From assembly GCA_030144725.1 (NCBI GenBank), contig JASKMD010000005.1:4067404-4131403 (forward strand): DNA of 64,000 nucleotides, read 5' to 3'. Both the position numbers and the translations under genes were made by a program. The stretch comes from Haematococcus lacustris (taxonomy: Eukaryota; Chlorophyta; Chlorophyceae; Chlamydomonadales; Haematococcaceae). Below are positions 12,056-22,413 of this stretch, one piece after another (positions within the stretch are counted from its first letter, which is position 1; each line of letters opens with the position of its first letter). Below the pieces are notes generated by a model. The model saw nothing but the letters and a program-made list of their open reading frames with translations, ran no database searches and had not been told where the DNA came from.

Positions 12056-12419
12056 CTTGACATTCAAATTCATGCCAGTTTTGCTCATGCGGGCCTCGCC
12101 GCGACCGACCGCCGCGACCGACGTGGCCCAGTAGCCTCTGCAAACAGTCAGGGACAGTCGCCGCAGTCAAAACAATGCACATGGCACGCCAAACCGATGT
12201 AACGACGCCCCTCAACCCATGCTGGGAAGTATACAAGGCTGCTGCATTGCTTGACCGCTACGTGAGTAGTACCTACTACCTGGCCACTCAATAAGGCCAC
12301 TCAAGGTGTGTGGGCCATTGCTACGTTACCTTGCTCGATATGTTGGGTCCGATCCCTCCCGCCCGCCCTCCGCTTGCGTGTCGAGCTTGTGTCCAACTCC
12401 GCCCTGAACCCCTGCTGCT

Positions 12420-12960
12420 CAGCTGGAGGGGGGGGCAGGTCAGGGGCGGCACCAGCACCAGCTGCCTGCTGCTGCCAGGGGGGTGCAGCAGGAGGGGGGG
12501 GCAGGTCAGGGGCGGCACCAGCACCAGCTGCCTGCTGCTGCCAGGGGGGTGCAGCAGGAGGGGGGGGCAGGTCAGGGGCGGCACCAGCACCAGCTGCCTG
12601 CTGCTGCCAGGGGGGTGCAGCAGGGGTGCAGCAGCAGCCCAGCCCAGCCCAGCCCAGCCCAGCCCAGCCCAGCCCAGCCCACCCCAGCCCAGCCCAGCCC
12701 AGCCCAGCCCAGCCCAGCCCAGCCCAGCCCAGCCCAGCCCAGCCCAGCCCTGGGCTGGGAGGGGGTGGGAGGGGGTGGGAGGGGGTGTGAGGGCGGGGCT
12801 GGGGCTGGGAGGGGGTGGGAGGGGGTGGGGCTGGGGCTGGGAGGGGGTGGGAGGGCGGGGCTGGGGCTGGGAGGGGGTGGGAGGGCGGGGCTGGGGCTGG
12901 GAGGGGGTGGGAGGGGGTGGGGCTGGGGCTGGAAGGGGGTGGGGCTGCCAGGGGGTGGTC
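12420..12960. repeat. Cluster of minisatellites: 66-bp unit x3, (CCCAG)n, GGGAGGGGGTG-type
   Basis: Three copies of a unit of about 66 bp containing GCACCAGCACCAGCTGCCTG at 12424-12625. They are followed by (CCCAG)n at about 12634-12750 and by GCTGGGAGGGGGTGGGAGG units to about 12955. All lie within the 4.6 kb transposon. Confidence 0.85.
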
Positions 12961-15476
12961 CGGTTGGGCTATTCAGCACTGCAAGGCAAAGTTAGGTCAC
13001 GCCAAGGTCATTTCCAGCAGGCCTGGTCGATGAAATGCCGTGCTTCCTTTTCCAGCAGCTGTGTCGTTAAGTAATGAACAAAATTGACACGGCAAATTCT
13101 GGAAAGTCACAGTGGTCAGCTCACAACAAGCCGGTTTGTGCAAGGGGGTCCCCTTTTTTGTGTTGTCGGCCTGAGAGAAATGAACATTTTCGCACCTCGC
13201 TGCAATGTCGCGTGTCAACTTGCCCAACGACGGTCCTCCGACACCGCCTGCACCAATGAAAGGCTCGCGGAGCGAGCCTGGCGGGCTGAAATGTGATTGT
13301 ACTTCTGGCTCGATAACAGGCGCAGCTCTATCCCTGATGCCGCTACATACCACTAGAACAATCGGTTGTGAGCAGCTGAGGTGTGTCCGCGATCGCTTGC
13401 GCCGGCATGGCCTGACTCGCACGAGTTAATGCGCCGCTTGCCAGTAGACGCACACTAATTCGCAACTGCTAATGAGACAAACGCTATCGAAAACGGTGCA
13501 GTATTGAAAGAGTAATTGCATGAAGATTACCAACCCCATGTTGGGACATCCTGACTGTAACATACCTTGCACAGGCACACAACCTTGGGATGGTTTGCTG
13601 TGCCTGGTTTGCCTCTTTCTCTGACCAATGTGCATGATGATGCCACACTAGTTAAACTAGGTTCGTTCAACTCGACTAGATGGCCTTAAACTAGGTTAAG
13701 TCTGATAACTGACTAGTTTGGTCGTTTAACTCATGTACCCCTGGTGTAGGGTAAGGTCAGGTAGCAGCAGCAACAGAGGCAGCAACAGCAGCAGCTGGCC
13801 AGGTGAGCTGACTGTGGTTGGCTGCTCCCTAGCTCGTGGCTAGCTGCTACTGGGCCTTACCTTGGCCCAGAACGAAGCCACCACGCGCATCTTGCCACAG
13901 TACAGCCTGAACTTGGCGTTGGCCCAGCGTGGCTTGGAGACCTCGGCCCACATGGCGTCGTACGTCGCCAGGACGGTGTCGGCGAACTGCCGGTACGAGG
14001 CCAGCGAGCTGGGCTTGCTGCTGACCCGCGACAGGGCTGTGAGCTGCGGCTCCACCTTGGCCAGCCACGTCTTGGTCGCCTGGGTCTGCCGCGTAATGCC
14101 GCTGTCCCGGTAGTACTGACCGGCTGTGAGCTTCCAGTGCCGCACGGACACCACTGTGCCAGCAGCGCTGCGCTCCTCGTGCGCTACAGTGGCCATATTG
14201 CATTTGCCAGGGTCCACACCGAGCCACTCCGCGTCGAGGTGGGCCAGCGGGTTGACTGCGCCCAAGCCCCTGCCCATCCGCGGCAGCTCAGCGGGTGGAG
14301 CTGCAGGCTTGGGCCGCAGGAACATCACGCTGATGGCGACTCCATCGGTGTGCACGATCTGCGCGAAGCTGTGCTTGGGGCTAGCGAGCTTTTGGCGGCG
14401 AGGGTCGGGCAGCAATGCGTCCCATCGGTTGGCCACCTGCAGCCACCATAAACACAACCAAGGCACCTCATCTGCCTGTGTAGGCAGGTGGCTGAAGGCT
14501 CACACGGCAGTTGACAGCACACATGGCAGCTAACGGAGCACCCAAGGACTGGCTGGCACCTGACTGCAAGGATCACTCACATGGCTGTCTTTGGGCCCTT
14601 CGATGTAGTGGCCCGGCCTCGCTGGGTCAGGTAGGGCACCGTTCCTGAACTTCGCCAAGGAGGTGACCCCCTCCTCTGTCAGCACCCCCAGCATGCCGGC
14701 GTCACGCATCATGCCGTATAGGCCCCGTGTGTCAATGAAGACATGCCGAGCCTGGCACTTGCTGGTGGGGGTGATGGAATAGGGTGTGGGGGGGCGGGGG
14801 GGCCTGGGCAGGAGCCCATGGCTGATCAGCTCAGCCTGCTGCCAGGGCACCATATCCAGCTGCCAGGCTGCCATTGCTGCCTCCATCTCTCTTGTGGTGT
14901 GCACCGCATGGCGCAGCAGCCGGCCCCGATTTGCTGGATCCTCCACCCAGTCATCATCCACCTCCTCCCCCTCCTCAAGCCCCAGCAGACCCCGCTGCAA
15001 AGCCACCTCAGCCTGCATGGCTGCAGTCGGTACCACCCCACCCTCCCCCACCAGCCAGCTGACGTCCAGCCCGCACACCATGCGGCGCACATAGGTGCAC
15101 TGCCGCTTTGACCAGGCTGGCAGGTGCCCACCAACCAGCCCCCTCACCCCAAATCGGCGCTGGTGCTCGTTGGTGCCCAGCAGGACCTTTGCCCCAGCCA
15201 GGGACACAGACTTCTTGAGCCTGCCAGCGAAGAGCAGAGTGAGCATGTTGCTGACAGCTGTCTCCAGCTGCTTCCCGACGTGGTCCACCATGTTGGTGTC
15301 TGAGGGGTGGCGAGGGATTGCTGCGAGGCGGGCACAGAGGTCGGGGTGCGCGGCCAGCACGGCAGCGACTGCTGCACTCGGCCGAGTGTTCTCGCCCTCT
15401 CCTGCCGCGTTGGGCCGAGTGTGCGCGCCATTTCCGGGCAAGCCCCGGACCAGCTGCAGGAACAGCTGCAGGAACA

Positions 15477-15797
15477 TCCGTCATGAACACACTGTCATGC
15501 ATGTAGTTCTCTTCTTATGACGTACACTGCGTTCTTCTGCTTTGCTAGCCTAGGCCTGAGTGGGAGTGTTGTGGGTCAGGCCAAGGCCATCCGCTTTCCT
15601 TACTTAGGGTGATATGTGACATCGGCGTACTTAGCCTGCGTGGTGCTCTGCGATGGTTGGCACGGCTGTGCCCCATCGCAGGTATGGTGTTGTTTTAGCT
15701 GTTGCACGTAGGGCGTCAGCCTTTAGTGCACCGCAACGCATTTGTATTGCTGACCTTATCCGAACTAATGTAATTGGCACGGCTGTGCCCCATCGCA
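15477..15797 (+). repeat. 5' LTR of copia element
   Basis: Matches 20800-21120 at a constant offset of 5323. An internal hairpin at 15648-15681 has stems CTGCGATGG/CCATCGCAG and GGCAC/GTGCC. The string GGCACGGCTGTGCCCCATCG recurs at the LTR 3' edge. Confidence 0.95.
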
Positions 15798-15911
15798 GGT
15801 TATGGGCCCACACACTTCAATGTGCGGGAATCCAAAAATCTTTCAGATGGTGTGCACCAAGCCGTACCCCGTAAGTCTCGCCTGGTGAGCGCACCGGCGA
15901 GCAGGGAAGGG

Positions 15912-16876
15912 ATGGCGATGCCAAACGCGGCTGCGATTCAAAAGTTAAGTGGGGACAACTGGGCTGAATGGCATTTCGAGGTCAAGAATGCTCTAGCGTG
16001 CGCGGGGCTAGGCGCAGCTCTGCGGGTCACAGCTCTAGGTGGGCCGGGGGAAAGGCGGAGTGGGGCAGGTAGTTTGGGGTCGGGTAGCGGAGCTGCGGCT
16101 GGCACCTCCCCCATTTCTGTTGCAGCTGAGGCTGCAGCAGACGCCCTGCATGCGGCAGCTGCGGCTGCCACACCCACCGCATCGGCTGCGGCCGCTTCTG
16201 CCCGTGCCCTGCCGGTCGATGTCGACGAGCGCGCACACGCCTTCATCTGTAGCACGGTCAACGTGCGCAAGTATAGGGGCCTTTGTGAGCGTGGGAGCCT
16301 TTGTGAGCCCGTGGGCTGTGGGAGGCTTTGCGGGATATGCATGTCAGCAAGGTGCTGGCATCCCGCTCTCTCTTGGTCAGGCAGGCTGCCAACCTGCGCA
16401 TGTCTAAGGGAGAGTCAGTACAGGACTATTGGGCCCGGGCAGAAGATCTCCATGAGCAGCTTAACCTGACAGAGCCTTACGGGGAAACCCTTACGCAAGC
16501 CTTGGAGGGTCTGCCAGCAGGCTTTGACATTGTTGTGAATGAGGTGTTGCGCAAGCCGGTAGCATCGCGCCCGACCTTTGCTGAGGTCTTGCCTTTGTTG
16601 TTGGTCCAAGAGCGGGTGCTTACCCGTCGGCAGCCAGCTGCCATTGCGCTCTCTGCGCGTCACGGTGGCAGCCGGGGCAGAGCCAACAGCAAGGGAAGGG
16701 GCCAGGGTCGCGGCGGTGGGGCTGAGCGGGGTCAGGGTCGCAACGGTGGGGTTGGAGGGAGCGGGTTCCAAGGGGAGTGCTACAAGTGCTTCCAGTGGGG
16801 GCATCAGGCTCATCAATGCCCCAACCGCCCTCGCTCCCCGTCACCTTCACCCCGGGGTCACTCCCCGGTCACCTAG
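15912..16876 (+). pseudogene. copia gag with CCHC zinc knuckle (one frame change)
   Basis: Gag builds the cytoplasmic particle and binds the element RNA. The start MAMPNAAAIQKLSGDNWAEW at 15912 is a typical copia Gag N-terminus. The frame is lost between about 16260 and 16330, inside a locally duplicated GAGCCTTTGTGAGC region. It resumes in another frame at MHVSKVLASRSLLVRQAANL. A Gly/Arg-rich stretch precedes the zinc knuckle CYKCFQWGHQAHQC (CX2CX4HX4C) near 16781-16822. The frame closes with a UAG at 16874-16876, and the same frame is open again directly after it. The frame change is a mutation, a programmed shift or an assembly error; I cannot tell which. Confidence 0.85.
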
Positions 16877-19800
16877 AGCGGGGGGGCCAGCAGGCCACCC
16901 ACTCCTGGTCCTGGGGGTGGTAGAACTCCAGCCTGGGGTGGGAGCAGTTCCGGCCGCGGCCGTGACCCCAGCCCTTCCGCCAGCAGGTACCCTGCCTCCA
17001 CCTCCCGCAGCAGTGTGGCCTTCCAGGGGTTGGCTGTGTCTGATGCCATGTCGGTAGTCTCCAAGCCGCTGCTCCGGGGGGAGTGGTTGGTGGACTCTGG
17101 GTGCAGCAGGCACCTGACGCCGCACCGGGATATCCTGCAGGGCTACGAGCCCTTGCCTGTGCCGCACACTATCATTTGCGGCAACGGCAGCACCATGGCA
17201 GCCACCGGCCAGGGCTCAGTGCAATTCCGGGGTGCAGGTGGGGAGCTCACACTCCTCAATGTGCTTCATGTGCCAGCAGCAGACGGCAGCCTGGTGTCTG
17301 TGGGGAAAGCCACCAGGGCGGGGGGAGTGGTGCATTTCACCCCGCACGGGTGCTGCATCAACATGCCAGGGACTGGGTGCAGCATCACAGCTCGTCAGGT
17401 TGAGGAAGACCTCTTTCTCCTTGACAGCCAACCAGTGCGCGCAGCCGATACCTTCAGCATGGCTGCCCGCATGTGTGACGACCCCTTGACTCTGCATCAC
17501 CGCTTGGGTCACCCTGGTTACCGCCAGCTCGCAAGGCTGACCAGGGAGGGCATGCTGACAGGCACCAGCGTCAAAGCCGACCACTGTGAGGCAGCTGCCG
17601 ACAGCGGCAATCTGTGTGAGCCGTGTGTGCTTGCCAAGCAGCACCGGCTGGTTGCAGTGCAGCATCAGGGGCTGGGGGGGGCAGTGAAGCATCCGCTCGA
17701 GCTTGTGCACAGCGATGTGTGCGACATCAGCGGGCATGCCGATGCAGCTGTTCCCGCCCCATCAGGCATGCGTTACTTCGTCACAGTGCTCGATGAGTAC
17801 AGCAGTCTGGTGGCAGTGGTGCTCATCAAGCACAAATCCGACGCCCCAGCTGCCATAATTGACATGCTAACACAGCTGCAGCGCCAGACGGGAAGGCGGG
17901 TGGTGGCCCTGAGGTCAGACCGGGGGGGCGAGTACATGGGTGCCGAGATGCAGCAGTGGCTGCGTGCCCAGGGTATCACGCACCAGCAAACCGCTCCCTA
18001 CAGCCCTGAGATGAATGGCAGTGCAGAGCGTATCAACCGCACTCTCATGGCATGCGCTCGTGCCATCGTGTTTGCCTCTGGTGCCCCCAAGCACTTGAGT
18101 GGCGAAGCTATCCGCGCAGCCGCGCACCCGCACAACATCAGCCCTGTGGCTGAAAAGCCATGCACCCCTTTCGAGGCAGCCTTTGGCTCCAAGCCCGACA
18201 TTGCGCACCTCCGGGTGTGGGGCTGTCCGGCCTATGTGCACGACCCTGCGCCTGACGGCAAGCTGGCCAGCCGCTCCATCAAGGGGCTGTTTGTGGGGTA
18301 TGAGCCGGGGGGCAAGGCTTACAGGGTTTGGGCAAAAGGCAGGATCCACGTCAGCAAAAGCGTGGTGTTCGACGAGCAAGCGGTGTTGCGTCGCTATGCG
18401 CCCGCTCCTGTCTCCGGTCTAGCTGCGCTGGCTGCCCCGCCAAAGGGCGAAGCATCCAGGGGGGGGGTAGGCACAGAGGGTGCAACTGGGGATAGCTTGG
18501 GTAGCAGGGGAGGGACCCCTGCTGTCACCCCCACCGTCACCCCCGCCTCAAGCAGCAGCGTCAGCAGCAGAGAGTGCGGGGGACAAGCGGGCGGTGGGGG
18601 ACAAGCGGGCAGTAGGGGTGTACCCCCTGCTGCCCTTAGGGGTAGTCCAGGCTGGGACGGAGAAGGTGGGGATGGTGCAGGGTTAGGTGGGGTTGGTGTG
18701 GTAGGCTTAGGTGGGGATGGAGCAGGGGGAATGGAGCGCACGCCTGAGTCTTTGGCTGCGCCCGCACCTGAGCAAGCACCGCCAGTGCTGCGCCGCGGCA
18801 ACCGTGCACGCAAAGCTGTCAGATTTGACGACTATGTCACCATGTGCTACTCGGCACGTGACAGCGGCAGCAGTGGCGATGAGGGTAGTGGGAGCTGGGG
18901 GGGCAGTGGGAGCGTAGACCAGGGGGGTGGCACGGCCTCTCCAGACCCCCGCTCTTTCCGTGAGGCCATGTCAAGGCCTAACGCGGAGGATTGGGGTCGG
19001 GCCATGGACGCTGAGATTGCCAGCCAGCTCGCTAATGAAACCTGGCAGCTAGTGGCAGGTGGGCATGTCAGTCCTGCCGGGGAGATGGGTGTTGAAATCC
19101 AAGCTCGGTCCAGACGGCAGTATTGCCAAGCTCAAGGCTCGGTGGGTAGTCAAGGGGTTCAGGCAGCGGGACGGGGTTGATTTCTCTGCTGATGCTATCT
19201 ATGCCCCTGTGGTAATGCACACCACTCAACGCCTCATCTTCGCCCTGGCAGTGCAGAAGGGGTGGGTGCTTTGGCAGATTGACTTCAAGACAGCGTTCCT
19301 GAACAGCAAGCTCACTGATGCTGATCCGCTGATCTTTGTCGAGCAGCCAGAGGGGTATGAGGTGGGCAAGGGGCAGGTGTGTCAGCTGCTGAAGACCGTG
19401 TATGGGCTGAAGCAGGCTCCCCGTGCCTGGTATCTGTGCTTGCGCCAGCAGCTCGAGAAGATTGGGTCTCAGCAGCAGGCCTCAGCAGCCGACCCCAGTT
19501 TGTTCAGCATGCGCAGTAGCAGTGGCAGCATGGTGCACATGCTTGTGTACGTCGACGACTGCATCCTTGCCTCGTCCGACACAGCAGCAGTGCAAGCAGT
19601 CAAGCAGCAGCTGCAGCAGGCCTTTGAGGTTCACGACCTTGGGCCAGACAGGGACTTTCTCGGCATGCGCATCACCTATGACCGTGCCACGCGCACCCTT
19701 CAGCTCAACCAGCAGCAGTACATCGAGCAGCTGCTGCAGCGCTTTGGCAAAGCTGAGTGCAACGGCAGGCAGCTGCCCTTGGATGCTGGCACCAAGCTGG

Positions 19801-20498
19801 TCAGGGAGGGCGAGCAGCTGAGCAGCGCAGACACTCACACCTACCGTGAGCTGGTTGGGGCTCTTCTCTATGCCTCCACCTGCACACGCCCTGACATTGC
19901 GCTGGCTGTGGGTCAGCTAACCTGCTTCATGCAGGCCCCCACAGCTGAGCACGAGCGTGCAGCCCACGGGGTGTTGCGCTATCTTCGGCGGACAGCAGCT
20001 CAGGGGCTGGTTTACAGGGGCAGCAGCAGGGAGGGCATTCTCGGGTACTGCGACAGTGACTTCGCCAGTGACAGGGTGTCATACCGCAGCACCACCGGCT
20101 ATGTCTTCGTGCTCAGTGCTGCTGCTGTGTCCTTGCGCAGCAAGCTGCAGAGCACTGTGGCTGCCTCAACCACAGAGGCTGAGTACCAGGCAGCAGCTGA
20201 TGCCACCAAAGAGGCTCTGTTTCTGCGCAAGCTGCTGCATGAGCTGCAGGATGGTGGTGGTGGGCCAGTGCCCATTCGCTGTGACAGCCAAGGGGCAGTG
20301 GCGCTGTTGAAGAACCCAGTGGAGTCGCAGCGCAGCAAGCACATCGCCGTCATGCACCACATGGCGCGTGAGCGTGTGTGGCGCGGCGAGGTGTTGTTCA
20401 CCTACTGCCCAACGGCAGACATGGTGGCAGACGCGCTCACCAAGGCGCTACCAGGGCAGAAGTTTGGGAAGTGCAAGGAGGGCATGGGGGTTGGCTAG
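16877..20498 (+). pseudogene. copia pol: protease, integrase, reverse transcriptase, RNase H (one frame change)
   Basis: The polyprotein carries a protease active site WLVDSGCSRHLTP (near 17087) and the integrase zinc motif HHRLGHPG...CEPC. The integrase D,D,E core is HSDVCD, LRSDRGGEYMG and SPEMNGSAERIN. A Gly/Pro-rich linker follows, then RT with the YVDDCILAS catalytic box near 19549, and RNase H with YCDSDFASD, TEAEYQAA and RCDSQGAVALL. The frame changes once near 19053-19060, just after NETWQLV, and is then open to the stop at 20498. With the single UAG before 16877, the reading is otherwise complete. Domain order (IN before RT) fixes the family as copia rather than gypsy. Confidence 0.93.
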
Positions 20499-20799
20499 TC
20501 TTGCCTGTGCTGGAGTGTGTGGGAGCTTCCTGACTGCATACAGCGGTTGGGGTGGAGTGTTTGAAGTCTTTGGAGGACAGCGGTTGACATGGAGTTTCTC
20601 TAAGCTGCGTACAGCAGTAGTGGCGTTCTATGCACATGTACTTGTGTCTTGCTTGTTGCATTCACTTCACTCTGCATGTAGCTTTGCTCTTTGCTGTCAT
20701 CTAGTGCTCACGTGTGTTAGTATCATCCTTACCAACTTCACATCTTCATTATGTCATCAACTTCACTTGTCTTGTGTGTGAGCTTGCATAAAACACGCA

Positions 20800-21120
20800 T
20801 CCGTCATGAACACACTGTCATGCATGTAGTTCTCTTCTTATGACGTACACTGCGTTCTTCTGCTTTGCTAGCCTAGGCCTGAGTGGGAGTGTTGTGGGTC
20901 AGGCCAAGGCCATCCGCTTTCCTTACTTAGGGTGATATGTGACATCGGCGTACTTAGCCTGCGTGGTGCTCTGCGATGGTTGGCACGGCTGTGCCCCATC
21001 GCAGGTATGGTGTTGTTTTAGCTGTTGCACGTAGGGCGTCAGCCTTTAGTGCACCGCAACGCATTTGTATTGCTGACCTTATCCGAACTAATGTAATTGG
21101 CACGGCTGTGCCCCATCGCA
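20800..21120 (+). repeat. 3' LTR of copia element
   Basis: Copy of 15477-15797, ending CCCATCGCA. The next base, 21121, returns to the coding strand complement of Fanzor-like copy A (ACAGGTTCCTGCAGCTGAGG). Confidence 0.95.
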
Positions 21121-21547
21121 ACAGGTTCCTGCAGCTGAGGTCCGGGATGGCTGCCTGGGAGACTGGGATGTCTGTGTACACGGGCTGGTCGTGCAGGCCG
21201 AGCGGGTCAGCTACGTGAATGGCAAACAAGCCGCGCACGAGTAAGCCAAACAGCAGGCTGGCGAGCACCGCCCGCTCGCTGATGGCCTCCACTCGTGGCT
21301 GCACCGCGTCGTCCAGGAAGGCATCCCAAAGTTCTTGCGGCAAGTGGTCGATGAGGTGGGCTATCTTACACTTCCTGCCGTGGTGTGTGTGGTCCCTATC
21401 GCGGGCAGCACGGGCCTCTCCGGAAATCTTTCTATTTCGCTCCGCCTCGGTGAGGTCCGGCTGTAGTGCCTCGTCGCGGTCCTCAATGTCACTGTCCGGG
21501 TCCTCCGGCACTAGTCTAGGCACGGTTCGTCTGTTTTGTTTAGCCAT

Positions 21548-21794
21548 AGAAAACAGCAACGTGAAGCCATCACAAATACTAGGAATTATCGGTTTTGTTT
21601 GTTTGCATTTTTGCGTGTCTGGCAAGTTAATGCGAAGTAATAGTCGACTGTTTACAACTGTCTTGACACCTTAACAATTGTTAGAACTGGAGCACTTGAA
21701 TGCAGAAATTAGACTTTACCAGCCTGAATAAAAAAAACCTTTAGCATACATGGGGTTGGAGTCTGGCAGCCTGCCAGTGTCACCGAATACGCCC
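21548..21794 (-). promoter_or_regulatory. Putative 5' flank of Fanzor-like copy A
   Basis: This 247 bp lies between the copy A start codon and the 3' conserved block of copy B. It is AT-richer than its surroundings, with GAATTATCGG and runs of T and A. By position it should hold the copy A promoter. No TATA box or known motif stands out. Confidence 0.35.
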
Positions 21795-22003
21795 GAGTAG
21801 TCTTCCTAGGGAGCTCCACAACTAATCAAGAGCCCCCCTCTGCCAGCTCGCGCATCAGCCCACGGCGTCTGCAGCTCGATTGCGCTGATAGCAGCAGGCG
21901 TCCTTCAGAGCGCCGCGGGGTCATACGTAAGGTCACTCCTCGTGCCGTGGACTGGTCCTTTTGCTAGCACGAAAATTGCTAGACTCGGTATACGCATTTA
22001 CTA
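21795..22003 (-). other. Conserved noncoding block 3' of Fanzor-like copy B
   Basis: Partner of 7855-8085. It lies about 410 bp beyond the copy B stop codon. Its position directly against the copy A 5' flank means A and B are arranged head-to-tail, as if one inserted next to the other or arose as a tandem. Confidence 0.5.
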
Positions 22004-22413
22004 ACTAGTGGGGCCTGACCCTCTTCAACCTCTCGTGAACCCAAGGAGGCAGGAAAGCAGGGACAAGCAGCCAGGGAGCTGCCTGGTAGGAGGGGAGTCA
22101 AATGTGCAGCCCTCACCTTGCCTCTGCCCCTGCCCCTGCCCCTGTGGAGGCCAGCTAGTGCACGCCAGCTCTGCCATACAACTACCTGTTTGACAGTAGA
22201 TGTATCTGAACGGATATATCAATTATGTTGTATCCCTATCCTAGCCCCTACACTTCTCCACGGCAGTGAGAGACCGGTGTGTGTCCCTAACCTAGGAGTC
22301 GGGACTGTGTCCCTAACCTATTCGCTAGAGCCCTACCCTATGCACACTCTAGCGCACACACATCCCCTTTGTAAGGGGCAATCGTATTGTTTGTTTGTTT
22401 GGCTCATGGCATG

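Larger units (their letters stand above)
9153..13751. mobile_element. 4.6 kb inverted-repeat DNA transposon in an intron of copy A (no transposase seen)
   Basis: Perfect 31-bp terminal inverted repeats, 9153-9183 and 13721-13751, begin CCCTACACCAGGGGTAC. They are flanked by a 3-bp TAA on each side (9150-9152 and 13752-13754). The surrounding intron would be about 150 bp without it, close to the roughly 115 bp intron at the same place in copy B. A 3-bp TAA/TTA duplication is typical of PIF/Harbinger-like elements, but I see no transposase or Myb-like gene, so this looks non-autonomous. It has accumulated large tandem arrays. Confidence 0.8.
15477..21120 (+). mobile_element. Ty1/copia-type LTR retrotransposon, young, inserted in exon 1 of copy A
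   Basis: The 5644-bp element has 321-bp LTRs at both ends. The target gene resumes on both sides, and comparison with copy C shows the continuous pre-insertion reading. The short host duplication is about 4-5 bp (around AACA). A 12-bp tandem copy of GCTGCAGGAACA also lies on the 5' side. The order gag, protease, integrase, RT, RNase H is that of copia. The LTRs look identical over everything I compared, so the insertion is recent. It carries one in-frame stop and two frame changes, so it is either defective or affected by assembly errors. Confidence 0.95.
8342..21547 (-). pseudogene. Fanzor/TnpB-like RuvC nuclease gene, copy A; intact exon set broken by a copia insertion
   Basis: Exon 1 runs 21547-21121 and then 15476-14581 (start MAKQNRRT), split by the copia element. 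It is followed by 14436-13861, 9108-8861, 8716-8639 and 8534-8342. Every junction is GT-AG and the phases match, giving about 800 residues. The first exon encodes some 430 residues I cannot assign. Next come RuvC-I (WLGVDPGKCNMATVAH, catalytic Asp), RuvC-II (VVLVDEFRTS, catalytic Glu), a short linker with a single Cys (VRGLMCSTS) and RuvC-III (YDRDVSAALNI, catalytic Asp). This motif order is that of TnpB/Fanzor RNA-guided nucleases, and the introns point to the eukaryotic Fanzor branch. The usual zinc-ribbon Cys pair after the RuvC-II Thr-Ser is replaced by SS. Apart from the two insertions I see no stop or frameshift. The general family is likely; activity and guide RNA are unproven. Confidence 0.72.

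Noticed and set aside
12424..12625. CRISPR-like array: three identical units
   Set aside because: The unit is about 66 bp with no distinct spacers, in a eukaryotic minisatellite cluster.
9153..13751. Autonomous Harbinger element
   Set aside because: The 3-bp TAA duplication fits, but no transposase or Myb/SANT-like frame was found, so only a non-autonomous element is claimed.
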